Position numbers and translations under genes: made by a program. From Thermoleophilia bacterium (GTDB taxonomy: Bacteria; Actinomycetota; Thermoleophilia; Gaiellales; JAICJC01): a stretch of 44,424 nucleotides of DNA. Positions 6,995 to 14,814 of the stretch are shown here, one piece after another. The stretch spans positions 1 to 44,424 of the forward strand of contig JAICYJ010000001.1 in NCBI GenBank assembly GCA_025934255.1. Direction: 5' to 3'. Every line of letters starts with the position of its first letter. Within the stretch, counting starts at the first letter, position 1. Below the pieces are notes generated by a model. The model did no database searches and was not told where the DNA came from. It saw nothing but the letters and a program-made list of their open reading frames with translations.

Positions 6995-7651
6995 CTAGCC
7001 CTCGGTGGGCGGCGGCTCGGCGGCCGGGGGCGTGTCCGCCGGCGCCGCGGGCGCCGGATCGGCAGCCGCCGGCGTGGCGGCCACCGAGGGCGCCGTCGAG
7101 AAGTCAACCCTGACCGGCTCGCGGTCGCCCGCGTCCTCGATCTCGAAGAAGTCCCGCTTGGTGAACCCGCCCATGCCCGCGATGATCGAGTTCGGGAACA
7201 CCTGGATCTTGGTGTTGTACGCCTGCACGTTGCCGTTGTAGATGCGCCGCGCGGCCGCGATCTGGTCCTCGGTGTTGGTCAGCTCGGCCTGCAGCTGCTG
7301 GAAGTTCTCCGTCGCGCGCAGCTGCGGGTACGCCTCCGCCACCGCGAACAGCCTGCCCAGCGCCTGCGACAGCAGGCCCTCCGCCGCGCCCGCCTGCGCG
7401 GGGCCGCTGGCGCTCATCGCCTTCGTGCGCGCGTCCGTGACCGCCTGGAACGTCTCGCGCTCGTGCGCCGCGTAGCCCTTGACCGACTCCACCAGGTTCG
7501 GGATCAGGTCGTGCCGCCGCTTCAGCTGCACATCGATCCCGCTCCAGGCCTCGTCGACCTTGTTCCGGGCGCGAACCATGCCGTTGTAGAGGCTGATCAG
7601 AAACACGATCAGCAGAACGATCACGACGATCACGATGATGGCGGCGAGCAT
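6995..7651 (-). CDS. lemA: LemA family protein
   Basis: A 218-residue LemA-family protein, membrane anchored with the body predicted to be a long helical bundle. Residues 1-22 are one hydrophobic helix (MLAAIIVIVVIVLLIVFLI). Directly after it comes the family signature: YNGMVRARNKVDEAWSGIDV, then LKRRHDLIPNLVESVKGYA, YPQLRATENFQQLQAEL, NTEDQIAAARRIYN and NTKIQVFPNSIIAGMGGF. The last 40 residues are an Ala/Pro-rich tail. The ATG at 7651 is preceded by AAGGAG at 8 nt, a strong ribosome site in a window where most first genes are leaderless. LemA proteins often sit beside membrane-stress or DUF3137-like genes, as here. Biochemical role unknown. Confidence 0.93.
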   Translation of the reverse strand: MLAAIIVIVVIVLLIVFLISLYNGMVRARNKVDEAWSGIDVQLKRRHDLIPNLVESVKGYAAHERETFQAVTDARTKAMSASGPAQAGAAEGLLSQALGRLFAVAEAYPQLRATENFQQLQAELTNTEDQIAAARRIYNGNVQAYNTKIQVFPNSIIAGMGGFTKRDFFEIEDAGDREPVRVDFSTAPSVAATPAAADPAPAAPADTPPAAEPPPTEG

Positions 7652-7700
7652 GCCTTTGGCTCCTTGGTCGGGCGGGCGCGGGAATCCCCGCATCCGGATT

Positions 7701-7784
7701 CTAGGCGTCCGCCCGGCTCAGGCCAGCGACGAGGCGCCGGGCCGGTGCCAGCGCCAGCGGCATCAGGTACGGGAGCAGGATCAC
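7701..7784 (-). CDS. Possible 27-residue leader/small hydrophobic protein
   Basis: A GTG that overlaps the stop of the upstream DUF3137-like gene (GTGA) opens a 27-codon frame starting MILLPYLMPLALAPARRLV and ending in SRADA, 49 bp before the lemA start. The hydrophobic start with a basic end would suit a tiny membrane peptide. It fills most of an otherwise empty 129-bp gap. The only support is the overlap geometry; it may be chance. Confidence 0.25.
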   Translation of the reverse strand: MILLPYLMPLALAPARRLVAGLSRADA

Positions 7785-8632
7785 GGCTGGGCTGCGTGCG
7801 CGGGAACGTAGGCCGGCGCGGGCGACGCCGCGTCCTGGCAGAGCGCATCGGCGACCGCCACCGATGCTGCCTCCATCGCGTCCAGCAGCTCCGTCTTGCC
7901 GGCCCGTCCGTGCACGGAGCAGACCAGCGCGCCGGTCTCGAACTCGATCGTCATGCGCGCGCCCGCCAGCTCGACCAGCTGCACGATCAGCCCCGGCGTG
8001 AACACCCGTCGCACCACCAGCTCGCTCTCCTCGTCGGCCACGAACAGCCGGTAGGCGTTGCAGAACTCCGCCGACTCCAGCTCCACCGACCGGTCGGTGG
8101 TCAGCGCCGAGGCCAGCCCGTCGGCCAGCCGTCCCTGGCCGTGGTGCCGCGGGGTCAGCGTCAGCCGCGTCATCGACTGCAGCCCGGTCAGCGTCTCCAG
8201 CACCGTGTCCGTGTGCGCGACGCGGGTCTCGTGCAGGTTGCCGTACTCGTCCACCGAGCGCTCGACGGTCTCCCAGATGAAGTGCCCGATCCCCGCCCGG
8301 CGCCCCTCGATCTCACCTTCGAACCCGTCCTCCAGCCGCCGCGTGTCGCCGGCGCGAAGCAGCGACGTCACCAGCGCGGCAGGCAGGTTGCGGGCCGGCT
8401 GCCAGCCGCGCCGCGCCACCCAGTCCGCGTACTCCTGCTCCTGCGCCAGCCGCCCGATCGCCTGCCACGCGAGGATGCCGACGGTGCCCGCGCCCAGCAG
8501 CGCGCAGGCCGCCGCGACCGGCAGGTTGTGCGTCACGAACCCGCCCGCCAGCCCGCCCAGCACGGCGCCGATCGCGACCAGCGGCCAGACCATCATGCCG
8601 GGAGCGCCGGCCGGCTCCTGAGACGTCGTCAT
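7781..8632 (-). CDS. DUF3137-like membrane protein
   Basis: A 283-residue protein, first gene of the lemA operon. Two hydrophobic helices lie near the N-terminus (MMVWPLVAIGAVLGGLAGG and AAACALLGAGTVGILAW). A soluble domain follows with a motif order I associate with DUF3137-type proteins: YADWVARRGWQ, FEGEIEGRRAGIGHFIWE, FCNAYRLFVADEE and RRVFTPGLIVQLVE. DUF3137 proteins are commonly paired with LemA, which supports the call. The ATG at 8632 has AAGGA 5 nt upstream. No signal peptide cleavage site is obvious. Function unknown. Confidence 0.65.
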   Translation of the reverse strand: MTTSQEPAGAPGMMVWPLVAIGAVLGGLAGGFVTHNLPVAAACALLGAGTVGILAWQAIGRLAQEQEYADWVARRGWQPARNLPAALVTSLLRAGDTRRLEDGFEGEIEGRRAGIGHFIWETVERSVDEYGNLHETRVAHTDTVLETLTGLQSMTRLTLTPRHHGQGRLADGLASALTTDRSVELESAEFCNAYRLFVADEESELVVRRVFTPGLIVQLVELAGARMTIEFETGALVCSVHGRAGKTELLDAMEAASVAVADALCQDAASPAPAYVPAHAAQP

Positions 8633-8678
8633 GCCATCCTTATCGGCCGTCGCGCCGCCGGTCCCAACCGCACCTGCA

Positions 8679-8684
8679 TAGACT
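8679..8684 (+). promoter_or_regulatory. -10 box TAGACT, leaderless promoter of the UbiD gene
   Basis: TAGACT lies 8 nt before the ATG at 8693, which fixes that start inside a much longer open frame extending upstream. Confidence 0.45.
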
Positions 8685-8692
8685 CCCGCGCG

Positions 8693-10156
8693 ATGGCGTT
8701 CACCGATCTCCGCGACTGGCTCGACCACCTGCGCCGCGAGGGCGAGCTGCACGAGGTGACGGCCCGGGTCGACCCCCACCTCGAGATCACCGAGATCACC
8801 GACCGCGTCACCAAATCCGGCGGCCCGGCGCTCCTGTTCCGCGACGTCAAGGGCAGCTCGCTGCCGCTCCTGATCAACCAGTTCGGCACCGAGCGGCGCA
8901 CCTGCATGGCCTTCGGCGTCGGGTCGCTGGACGAGCTGGGCGCGCGCATCCAGGGCGTGCTCGAGATGACGCCGCCGGAGGGCATCGGCGAGAAGATCCG
9001 CGCGCTCGGCAAGCTCAAGTCGCTGGCCGACTCACGGCCGAAGACCGTCCGCAGCGGCCCCTGCCAGGAGGTGGTGCTCGACCCGCCCGACCTGGACGCG
9101 CTGCCGATCATGACCTGCTGGCCGAAGGACGGCGGCCCGTTCATCACGCTGCCGGCCGTGATCACGAAGGACCCCCGCAGCGGCATGCGCAACGTCGGCA
9201 TGTACCGCATCCAGAAGTTCAGCCCCGATACCACCGCCATGCACTGGCAGATCCACAAGGACGCGGCCGCCGACTGGCGCGGCATGGGCGATCGGATGGA
9301 CGTCGCCGTCGCGCTGGGGCTCGACCCGATCACCGCCTACACCGCCTCGGCGCCGCTGCCCAAGCACATCGACGAGCTGATGCTGGCCGGCTTCCTGCGC
9401 GGTGAGCCGGTGGAGCTGGTGCGCGCCCGCACCGTCGATCTGGAGGTGCCGGCCCGCGCCGAGATCATCATCGAGGGGTACATCGCGAAGGGCGAGCTGG
9501 CCGACGAGGGCCCGTTCGGCGACCACACCGGCTACTACACCCCGGTCGAGCCGTTCCCGGTGCTGCACGTCACCGCGATCACCATGCGCCGCGACGCCAT
9601 CTACCCCTCCATCATCGTCGGCGTCCCGCCGCAGGAGGACGTGTGGCTGGGCAAGGCCACAGAGCGCATGTTCCTGCCCGCGATCCGCATGACCATGCCC
9701 GAGGTGGTCGACTACGACCTGCCCTTCCAGGGTGCGTTCCACAACCTCGCGATCGTCTCGATCAGGAAGGCCTTCCCGGGCCACGCGCGCAAGGTGATGC
9801 ACGCGATCTGGGGCACCGGCCTGCTCTCGCTGACCAAGGGCGTCGTGGTCGTGGACGACTGGGTGGACGTGCACGACTACGGCCAGGTGATGTGGCAGGC
9901 CGGCGCCAACGTCGACCCGGCCCGCGACGTGGTGCTGGCCGACGGGCCGCTCGACCACCTCGATCACGCGCCCACCAGGCAGTTCATCGGCGGCAAGATC
10001 GGGATCGACGCCACCGCCAAGTGGGAGAGCGAGGGCTATGATCGGGGCTGGCCGTCCGTGATCGAGATGAGCCCCGAAATTCGCGCGCAGGTGACCGCTC
10101 GCTGGGCCGAATATGGCATACCCGTTACAAGCACAGATGACCGGAAGGCGCGGTAG
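8693..10156 (+). CDS. mqnL: UbiD-family decarboxylase, probably menaquinone biosynthesis (MqnL type)
   Basis: A 487-residue UbiD-family enzyme, which would use prenylated FMN to decarboxylate an aromatic acid. Visible family stretches are LRDWLDHLRREGELHEV at the start, LLFRDVKGSSLPLLINQFG, GPFITLPAVITKDP, NVGMYRIQ, HWQIHKD, the catalytic-region AEIIIEGYI with EGPFGDHTGYY (E and D of the E-R-E triad region), YPSIIVGVPPQEDVW, and GKIGIDATAKW near the end. In futalosine-pathway organisms a UbiD/UbiX pair carries out the decarboxylation before methylation. Here ubiX, menG and a polyprenyl synthase follow after qcrABC, and mqnE, mqnA and mqnC are close by, so the menaquinone role is well supported by context. 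Other UbiD substrates cannot be excluded from sequence alone. The open frame extends far upstream but the extension is out-of-frame noise. Confidence 0.88.
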   Translation: MAFTDLRDWLDHLRREGELHEVTARVDPHLEITEITDRVTKSGGPALLFRDVKGSSLPLLINQFGTERRTCMAFGVGSLDELGARIQGVLEMTPPEGIGEKIRALGKLKSLADSRPKTVRSGPCQEVVLDPPDLDALPIMTCWPKDGGPFITLPAVITKDPRSGMRNVGMYRIQKFSPDTTAMHWQIHKDAAADWRGMGDRMDVAVALGLDPITAYTASAPLPKHIDELMLAGFLRGEPVELVRARTVDLEVPARAEIIIEGYIAKGELADEGPFGDHTGYYTPVEPFPVLHVTAITMRRDAIYPSIIVGVPPQEDVWLGKATERMFLPAIRMTMPEVVDYDLPFQGAFHNLAIVSIRKAFPGHARKVMHAIWGTGLLSLTKGVVVVDDWVDVHDYGQVMWQAGANVDPARDVVLADGPLDHLDHAPTRQFIGGKIGIDATAKWESEGYDRGWPSVIEMSPEIRAQVTARWAEYGIPVTSTDDRKAR

Positions 10157-10183
10157 TATGGCGCCGCTGCACTGACGAAAGGA
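10154..10183 (+). promoter_or_regulatory. qcr promoter (-10 TAGTAT) and ribosome site
   Basis: TAGTAT at 10154-10159 begins with the TAG stop of the UbiD gene. Here the start codon is 29 nt further on and is preceded by GAAAGGA (10177-10183), so this transcript would have a short leader with a Shine-Dalgarno site, unlike most first genes in the window. Confidence 0.35.
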
Positions 10184-10188
10184 CGCCT

Positions 10189-10887
10189 GTGGCGGACACG
10201 CCCGCCGGCTCGCACGCCCACGCATACACCGCGCCGCAGGCGCCCGACTCGGCCGTCACCCGTGGCCAGTTCCTGACCCTTTCGTCGGTCGGGCTGGGCG
10301 CGATGATCGGCGCCGTGATCGGGGTTCCGGCCACCGCCTACGTGCTGGCTCCGCTGACCAAGGAGGCCACGTTCAAGTCGGTCGCGCTCGGCCCGGTCAC
10401 CAAGTTCACCTCAGAGACGGCGTTCAAGCCGACCGCCGCCACCTACGTCGAGGATCCCGCCGAGCCGAACACCAGTGCCGGCCTGGCCTGGGTGCACTAC
10501 ACGGGCAAGAAGAATCCGGACTGGCTGGCCACCGACGCCATGTTCGTCGTGTTCTCGAACCGCTGCATGCACCTCGGCTGTCCCGTCCTGGCGACGCCGC
10601 AGGGCTTCGCCTGCCCCTGCCACGGCGGCCAGTACGACACCCGCGGCGTGCGCACGGCCGGCCCGCCGATCCGCCCGCTCGACCGCTTCCAGTGGGAGGT
10701 CCAGAAGGGCATCCTGGTGATCACGCAGCGTTGGAGCGTCGACTACGTCAACGGCCAGCTCACCTACTACCCGGTCAAGATGCCGGGCCAGCCCGTCCAT
10801 ACGCCGGGGCCGCTCGGCGAGACGGTGCCGAACGTCCTGTACCCGAACGTCACCTACACGCACGGGCCGGTCCCCAAGCCCCAGTAG
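10189..10887 (+). CDS. qcrA: Rieske iron-sulfur subunit of menaquinol:cytochrome c reductase
   Basis: A 232-residue Rieske protein, the electron-transfer subunit of the bc complex on the outer face of the membrane. One N-terminal membrane anchor (about 30-52, FLTLSSVGLGAMIGAVIGVP) is followed by the cluster-binding domain. The [2Fe-2S] motifs are C126-M-H128-L-G-C131 and C142-P-C144-H145-G-G. From the family, C126/H128/C142/H145 bind the cluster and C131/C144 form the disulfide. The start is GTG 10189 with GAAAGGA upstream. The preceding Thr-Arg-Gly and absence of a clean twin-Arg mean Tat export is not obvious. First gene of qcrABC; 3 bp separate it from qcrB. Confidence 0.95.
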   Translation: MADTPAGSHAHAYTAPQAPDSAVTRGQFLTLSSVGLGAMIGAVIGVPATAYVLAPLTKEATFKSVALGPVTKFTSETAFKPTAATYVEDPAEPNTSAGLAWVHYTGKKNPDWLATDAMFVVFSNRCMHLGCPVLATPQGFACPCHGGQYDTRGVRTAGPPIRPLDRFQWEVQKGILVITQRWSVDYVNGQLTYYPVKMPGQPVHTPGPLGETVPNVLYPNVTYTHGPVPKPQ

Positions 10888-10890
10888 CCG

Positions 10891-11712
10891 ATGCCGTCGC
10901 CGATCCCGATCCCGCCGCCGCCCAGCCCCAAGCAGATGGTGCTCGCCACCGAGGACTGGGTCGAGTACCGCACCGGCTTCCCCACGCTGGTGCGCAAGTT
11001 CCTGTTCCGCAAGGTGCCGCCCACCGGCTGGTTCCACACGCTGGGCTCGTCGCTCTTGACGGTGTTCATCCTGCAGGCGACCACCGGCGCGCTGCTGGCG
11101 ATGACCTACGATCCGTCGCCCAACGGGGCTTACGAGTCGATCCGCTACATCACCGACGTGCAGACGCTGGGCTGGCTGGTCCGGGGCATGCACAAGTGGG
11201 GCGCCAGCGTGATGGTGATCCTGCTGTTCCTGCACATGGGCCGCACGTTCTTCTACGGCGCCTACAAGTACCCGCGCGAGATGACCTGGCTGACCGGCTC
11301 GCTGATCTTCATCAGCGTGATGGGCATGGGCCTGACCGGCTACCTGCTGGTCTGGGACGAGCGCGCGTACTGGGCCTCCGTGGTCGCGATCAACATCAAC
11401 GGCACGGCGCCGGTGCTGGGGCCGTTCATCTCGAAGTTCCTGCTGGGCGGGCCGGTGATCGGCGCCCAGACCATCTCGCGCTTCTATGCGCTGCACATGC
11501 TGCTGATACCCGGCGCCATCATCGCGCTGATCTTCGTGCACATGTGGCTGGTCGTGAAGCTGGGCGTCACCCCGTGGCCGTCACGGCCGCCGGAGCCGGA
11601 GCCGGAGCCGGCCTACGAGCCGCAGCCCCAGCGGCACGTGGACGCCCCCGTCGCGGTGCCGGTCACGGCCGCCGCCGAGCAGCGTGAGGTGCAGGAAGTC
11701 GGGGGAGATTAG
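10891..11712 (+). CDS. qcrB: Cytochrome b6-type subunit (N-terminal half of cytochrome b)
   Basis: A 273-residue cytochrome b N-terminal subunit that holds both b hemes and the quinone-side helices. The four heme ligands are H101 and H115 in one helix pair and H202 and H217 in the other; the second pair has 14 residues between them, as in b6-type proteins. Other marks are WFHTLGSSLLTVFILQ, TGALLAMTYDPS, and LTGYLLVWDERAYWA in the Qo region. After about residue 227 there is a Pro/Glu-rich tail. Splitting cytochrome b in two is the Firmicutes/cyanobacterial arrangement; most well-known actinobacteria have one long QcrB, so this points to a deep branch. The stop directly abuts the next start. 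Confidence 0.95.
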   Translation: MPSPIPIPPPPSPKQMVLATEDWVEYRTGFPTLVRKFLFRKVPPTGWFHTLGSSLLTVFILQATTGALLAMTYDPSPNGAYESIRYITDVQTLGWLVRGMHKWGASVMVILLFLHMGRTFFYGAYKYPREMTWLTGSLIFISVMGMGLTGYLLVWDERAYWASVVAININGTAPVLGPFISKFLLGGPVIGAQTISRFYALHMLLIPGAIIALIFVHMWLVVKLGVTPWPSRPPEPEPEPAYEPQPQRHVDAPVAVPVTAAAEQREVQEVGGD

Positions 11713-12540
11713 TTGGCGCGCAAGGTCATCAACCGGCGCGTCCGCTACGAGACGGAGTACGGCGCGCAGAAGAAGGAGGGCCACGCCTTCTTCCCCTACG
11801 CCATGTTCCACGACGTGGTCGTGAACCTGCTGATCGTGCTGATCATCGTGCTGATGGCGGTGGTCTGGCATGCCACCGCCGGGCCGATCAACGCGTCGCA
11901 CCCGGCCGGCACCAACGGCTGGTTTGGGGCGCTGTACGAGACCAAGGCCAACCCGGCGGTGGCCCAGACCGAGCCGCGCCCGGAGTGGTACTTCCTGTTC
12001 CTCTTCGAGCTGCTGCGCGTCTTCAAGCAGCCGTGGCAGCTGATCTTCGCCACCATCATCATCCCCACGCTGCTGATGGTGATGCTGATCGCCTGGCCGT
12101 TCCTGGACACGGGCCGCGACCGGCGCCTGTCGCGCCGCCCGGCCGGGGTCGCCCTGGGCCTGGCAACGCCGGCGGTGCTGATCGCGCTGACGCTCGCCGG
12201 AGCCTCGGCGCCGGGCGCCATCTCCGGCGCCAACATCAGCAAGAACCCCGCGATCAACGCGCTGCCCGGCTCGCAGCTGATCGCCGACGCCGCCTGCGCC
12301 ACCTGCCACACGTTCCCGACCGGCGGCGCCTCGGGCCCGGGATCCTCGCTGGCCAACGGCTCGACCAAGTACGGCACCGACCAGAAGGGGCTGGCCACGT
12401 GGATCGGACACCTGGCCAACCAGTCCGGCACGGGCATGCCCGCCTTCGACCAGTCGTTCAACCAGCAGCAGATCGACCAGATCGCCCAGGTGATCGCGTC
12501 GCTCAAGACCAACAGCGTGCAGCCGCTGGGCGGCAGCTAG
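11713..12540 (+). CDS. qcrC: Subunit IV-cytochrome c fusion of the bc complex
   Basis: A 275-residue fusion: residues 1-165 are subunit IV-like (C-terminal half of cytochrome b) and residues 175-275 a cytochrome c domain. The Qo-site motif is P90-E-W-Y93. Three hydrophobic helices are visible (about 34-52, 108-131, 144-165). The c domain has one CxxCH heme site (CATCH, 195-199), and the likely axial Met is M242 in GMPAFD. This is the layout of Bacillus QcrC and means the complex carries its own c heme as acceptor. It starts with TTG at 11713 right behind the qcrB stop, with GGGGGAG 5 nt upstream as a strong ribosome site. Confidence 0.94.
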   Translation: MARKVINRRVRYETEYGAQKKEGHAFFPYAMFHDVVVNLLIVLIIVLMAVVWHATAGPINASHPAGTNGWFGALYETKANPAVAQTEPRPEWYFLFLFELLRVFKQPWQLIFATIIIPTLLMVMLIAWPFLDTGRDRRLSRRPAGVALGLATPAVLIALTLAGASAPGAISGANISKNPAINALPGSQLIADAACATCHTFPTGGASGPGSSLANGSTKYGTDQKGLATWIGHLANQSGTGMPAFDQSFNQQQIDQIAQVIASLKTNSVQPLGGS

Positions 12541-12554
12541 CACTTCTGAGCAGT

Positions 12555-12560
12555 TAGGCT
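12555..12560 (+). promoter_or_regulatory. -10 box TAGGCT, leaderless promoter of ubiX
   Basis: TAGGCT lies 7 nt before the ATG at 12568. It starts 14 bp after the qcrC stop, so ubiX-menG-polyprenyl synthase can be expressed apart from qcrABC. Confidence 0.45.
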
Positions 12561-12567
12561 CCCGGCC

Positions 12568-13176
12568 ATGCGAGTCATGCTCGGCATCACCGGGGCCTCG
12601 GGCGCGCCGTACGCGGCCCGCATCCTGCGCGCGTTGTCCGACCACGGCGCCGACGTCGGCGTCTGCGCCTCCGCCGCCGGCCGCCAGGTGATCGCACTCG
12701 AGATCTACGGCGACCGCGGCATGGACGGCGGCGACGCGCTGGAGCGGTTCGTGGCCGACCACGGCAGTCCTGACACGCGGATCTGGGCCGAGCGCGACTA
12801 CTCGGCGCCCTATGCCTCGGGCAGCTCGCGCACTGACGCGGTAATCGTCTGCCCCTGCTCGATGGCCTCGATCGGCACGATCGTGGCCGGCGCCGAGGCC
12901 AACCTGATCCACCGCGCGGCCGGCGTGCAGCTGAAGGAGCGGCGCAAGCTGGTGGTGGTGCCGCGGGAGACGCCGCTCTCGTCGATCCACCTCGAGAACC
13001 TGCTACGGCTGCGAAACGCCGGCGCCGACGTGATCGCGGCGATGCCGGCCTTCTACCACCTGCCGCAGACCATCGACGACCTGGTCGCGTTCGTGGCCGG
13101 ACGGGTGCTCGACTCGATCGGCGTCGACGTGACGCTGCACGAGCGCTGGGGCGAGTCGCAGGTGGGTGCGCCGTGA
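12568..13176 (+). CDS. ubiX: UbiX-family flavin prenyltransferase
   Basis: Makes prenylated FMN from FMN and dimethylallyl (pyro)phosphate, the cofactor needed by the UbiD decarboxylase encoded at 8693. The 202-residue protein is full length with the family marks GITGASGAPYAARIL at the N-terminus (flavin phosphate loop), VCPCSMASIGTIVAG around residue 96, LKERRKLVVVPRETPLSSIH and LENLLRLRNAGA, and MPAFYHLPQ near the C-terminus. In futalosine-pathway bacteria this partner is also called MqnM. It overlaps menG by GTGA, so the two are coupled. Confidence 0.94.
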   Translation: MRVMLGITGASGAPYAARILRALSDHGADVGVCASAAGRQVIALEIYGDRGMDGGDALERFVADHGSPDTRIWAERDYSAPYASGSSRTDAVIVCPCSMASIGTIVAGAEANLIHRAAGVQLKERRKLVVVPRETPLSSIHLENLLRLRNAGADVIAAMPAFYHLPQTIDDLVAFVAGRVLDSIGVDVTLHERWGESQVGAP

Positions 13177-13859
13177 CCCTCCAGCCCGAGCGCGTCCGCG
13201 ACATGTTCGACCGCATCTCGCCCAGCTACGACCGCATGAACCTGCTGATGTCGATGGGGCGAGACGGCTGCTGGCGGCGCTTGGGCGTGCGCGCCTCGGG
13301 CGCGCAGCCGGGCGATGCCGCGCTCGACGTCTGCTGCGGCACCGGCGATTTCGCCGTGGAGCTGCGGCGGGCCGTGGGGCCGTCCGGCCGCGTGGTCGGG
13401 CTCGACTTCTCGCCGCAGATGCTGGAGATGGCGCGGCGCAAGAGCAGCGCGGTCGAGTGGCTGCAGGGAGACGCCCTGGCGCTCCCCTTCGCCGACGGCG
13501 AGTTCGCCGCCGCCTGCGTCGGCTTCGGCGTGCGCAACCTCTCCGACCACCGCCGCGGATTCGCCGAGATGGCCCGGGTGGTTCGCCCCGGCGGCCGCGT
13601 CGTGTGCCTGGAGATGAGCACGCCCCCGGCGCCGATCAGGCCCTTCTCCCAGCTCTGGACCGACCGCGGCGTGCCGGTGCTGGGGCGGATCGTGGCGCAC
13701 GACCCCGAGGCGTACCGCTACCTGCCGGAGTCCGTGCACCGCTTCCCGGCCGCGCCGGAGCTGGCCGAGGTCATGCGCGACGCCGGCCTGGTCGACGTCG
13801 GGTACCGGCGGCTGATGATGGGCGTGGTGGCGCTGCACGTGGGGACGGTGCCTGGGTGA
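13173..13859 (+). CDS. menG: Demethylmenaquinone methyltransferase (UbiE/MenG family)
   Basis: A 228-residue class I SAM methyltransferase that performs the last menaquinone step, C-methylation of demethylmenaquinone. Family marks: VRDMFDRISPSYDRMNLLMS at the N-terminus, motif I ALDVCCGTGDFAVEL (about 50-64), VVGLDFSPQMLEMAR, GDALALPFADGEF, the UbiE-specific FGVRNLSDHRRGFAEMARVV and CLEMSTP, and YRYLPESVHRFP near residue 178. GTG start overlapping the ubiX stop; its own stop overlaps the next GTG. The flanking ubiX, polyprenyl synthase and nearby mqn genes fit menaquinone and not ubiquinone. Confidence 0.94.
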   Translation: MTLQPERVRDMFDRISPSYDRMNLLMSMGRDGCWRRLGVRASGAQPGDAALDVCCGTGDFAVELRRAVGPSGRVVGLDFSPQMLEMARRKSSAVEWLQGDALALPFADGEFAAACVGFGVRNLSDHRRGFAEMARVVRPGGRVVCLEMSTPPAPIRPFSQLWTDRGVPVLGRIVAHDPEAYRYLPESVHRFPAAPELAEVMRDAGLVDVGYRRLMMGVVALHVGTVPG

Positions 13860-14806
13860 GCCTTGCCACCTCGGCGCACCAGGCCTTCGCCGAGCGGGTC
13901 GAGGAGCGGCTGGAGCAGTCAGTGGCGACCGATCCGGGCGCCGTCGCCGGGGCCGCGGCCCAGACGCTTCGCTCCGGCGGCAAGCGGCTGCGCCCGCTGC
14001 TGGTCTCGATGTGCGCCACCGACGCGGCCCGCGGGCGCGACGAGCTGGTGCGGGCCGGCTGCGCCGTCGAGCTGGTGCACATGGCGACGCTGGTGCACGA
14101 CGACGTGCTGGACGCCGCGCCGCTTCGCCGCGGGCATCCCACGGTCTGGCGCACCGACGGCCGCGGGCTGGCTACGGCCACCGGCGACCACCTTTTCGCG
14201 CGCGCCTTCGCCGAGCTGACGGCGACCGGCGACATGCCGGCCGTCGCGATCCTGGCCGACGCCTGCCTGGGCCTGGCCCGCGGCGAGATCCTGCAGCGGC
14301 TTCAGGCCGGCGACCCGAGCGTCACCGTCGACGGCTACCTGGAGCGATGCACGCTCAAGACCGGCCGCCTGTTCTCCGCAGCGGCGCGGCTGGGGACTCG
14401 CTTCTCGCAGCTGTCCGGAGACGACGCGGCGGCGCTGGGCCGCTTCGCCGAGGCGCTGGGCCTGGCCTTCCAGATCGCCGACGACGTGCTCGACTGCGAC
14501 GGCGACCCCGACACCACCGGCAAGCCGCTCGGCACCGATCTGCTGGACGGCACGGTCACGCTGCCGCTGCTGGTGGCCGCCCGCCGTGACCCCCAGGTGG
14601 CGGCCGTGATCGCCCGCGGCGCACGGCCCGACGACGTGCTGCCGACGCTGGCGCGGGTCGTGAGAAGCGGCGCCGTGGCCGAGGCCCGCGCCGAGGCCCA
14701 GCGGCTGGCGGAGCGGGCCACGGCCGAGCTGGACGCTGTCGACGCTCCGATCGACACGGAGGCGCTGCGCGAGGCCGTGCTGCTTGCCTCCGACCGCAGC
14801 GCGTAG
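13856..14806 (+). CDS. Polyprenyl diphosphate synthase (menaquinone side chain)
   Basis: A 316-residue trans-isoprenyl diphosphate synthase. The substrate motifs are complete: SGGKRLRPLL (41-50), first Asp-rich motif D82-D-V-L-D86 in HDDVLDAAPLRRG, TGDHLFARAF, and the second Asp-rich motif D209-D-V-L-D213 in FQIADDVLD. TGKPLGTDLLDGTVTLPLL follows. The residues before the first motif are V, T, L rather than bulky aromatics, which usually goes with long-chain products; heptaprenyl or longer is likely but not provable here. It starts with a GTG overlapping the menG stop. The arrangement menG-synthase matches the menaquinone operons of other Gram-positive bacteria. A 130-residue protein at 5644 resembles residues 110-136. 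Confidence 0.92.
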   Translation: MSLATSAHQAFAERVEERLEQSVATDPGAVAGAAAQTLRSGGKRLRPLLVSMCATDAARGRDELVRAGCAVELVHMATLVHDDVLDAAPLRRGHPTVWRTDGRGLATATGDHLFARAFAELTATGDMPAVAILADACLGLARGEILQRLQAGDPSVTVDGYLERCTLKTGRLFSAAARLGTRFSQLSGDDAAALGRFAEALGLAFQIADDVLDCDGDPDTTGKPLGTDLLDGTVTLPLLVAARRDPQVAAVIARGARPDDVLPTLARVVRSGAVAEARAEAQRLAERATAELDAVDAPIDTEALREAVLLASDRSA

Positions 14807-14814
14807 CAGGCGGT

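Noticed and set aside
6734..10156. A single 1140-codon open frame spanning the DUF3137/LemA region and the UbiD gene
   Set aside because: Only the last 487 codons look like a protein family. The upstream part is Arg/Gln/His-rich antisense of the minus-strand genes, and the TAGACT box sets the start at 8693.
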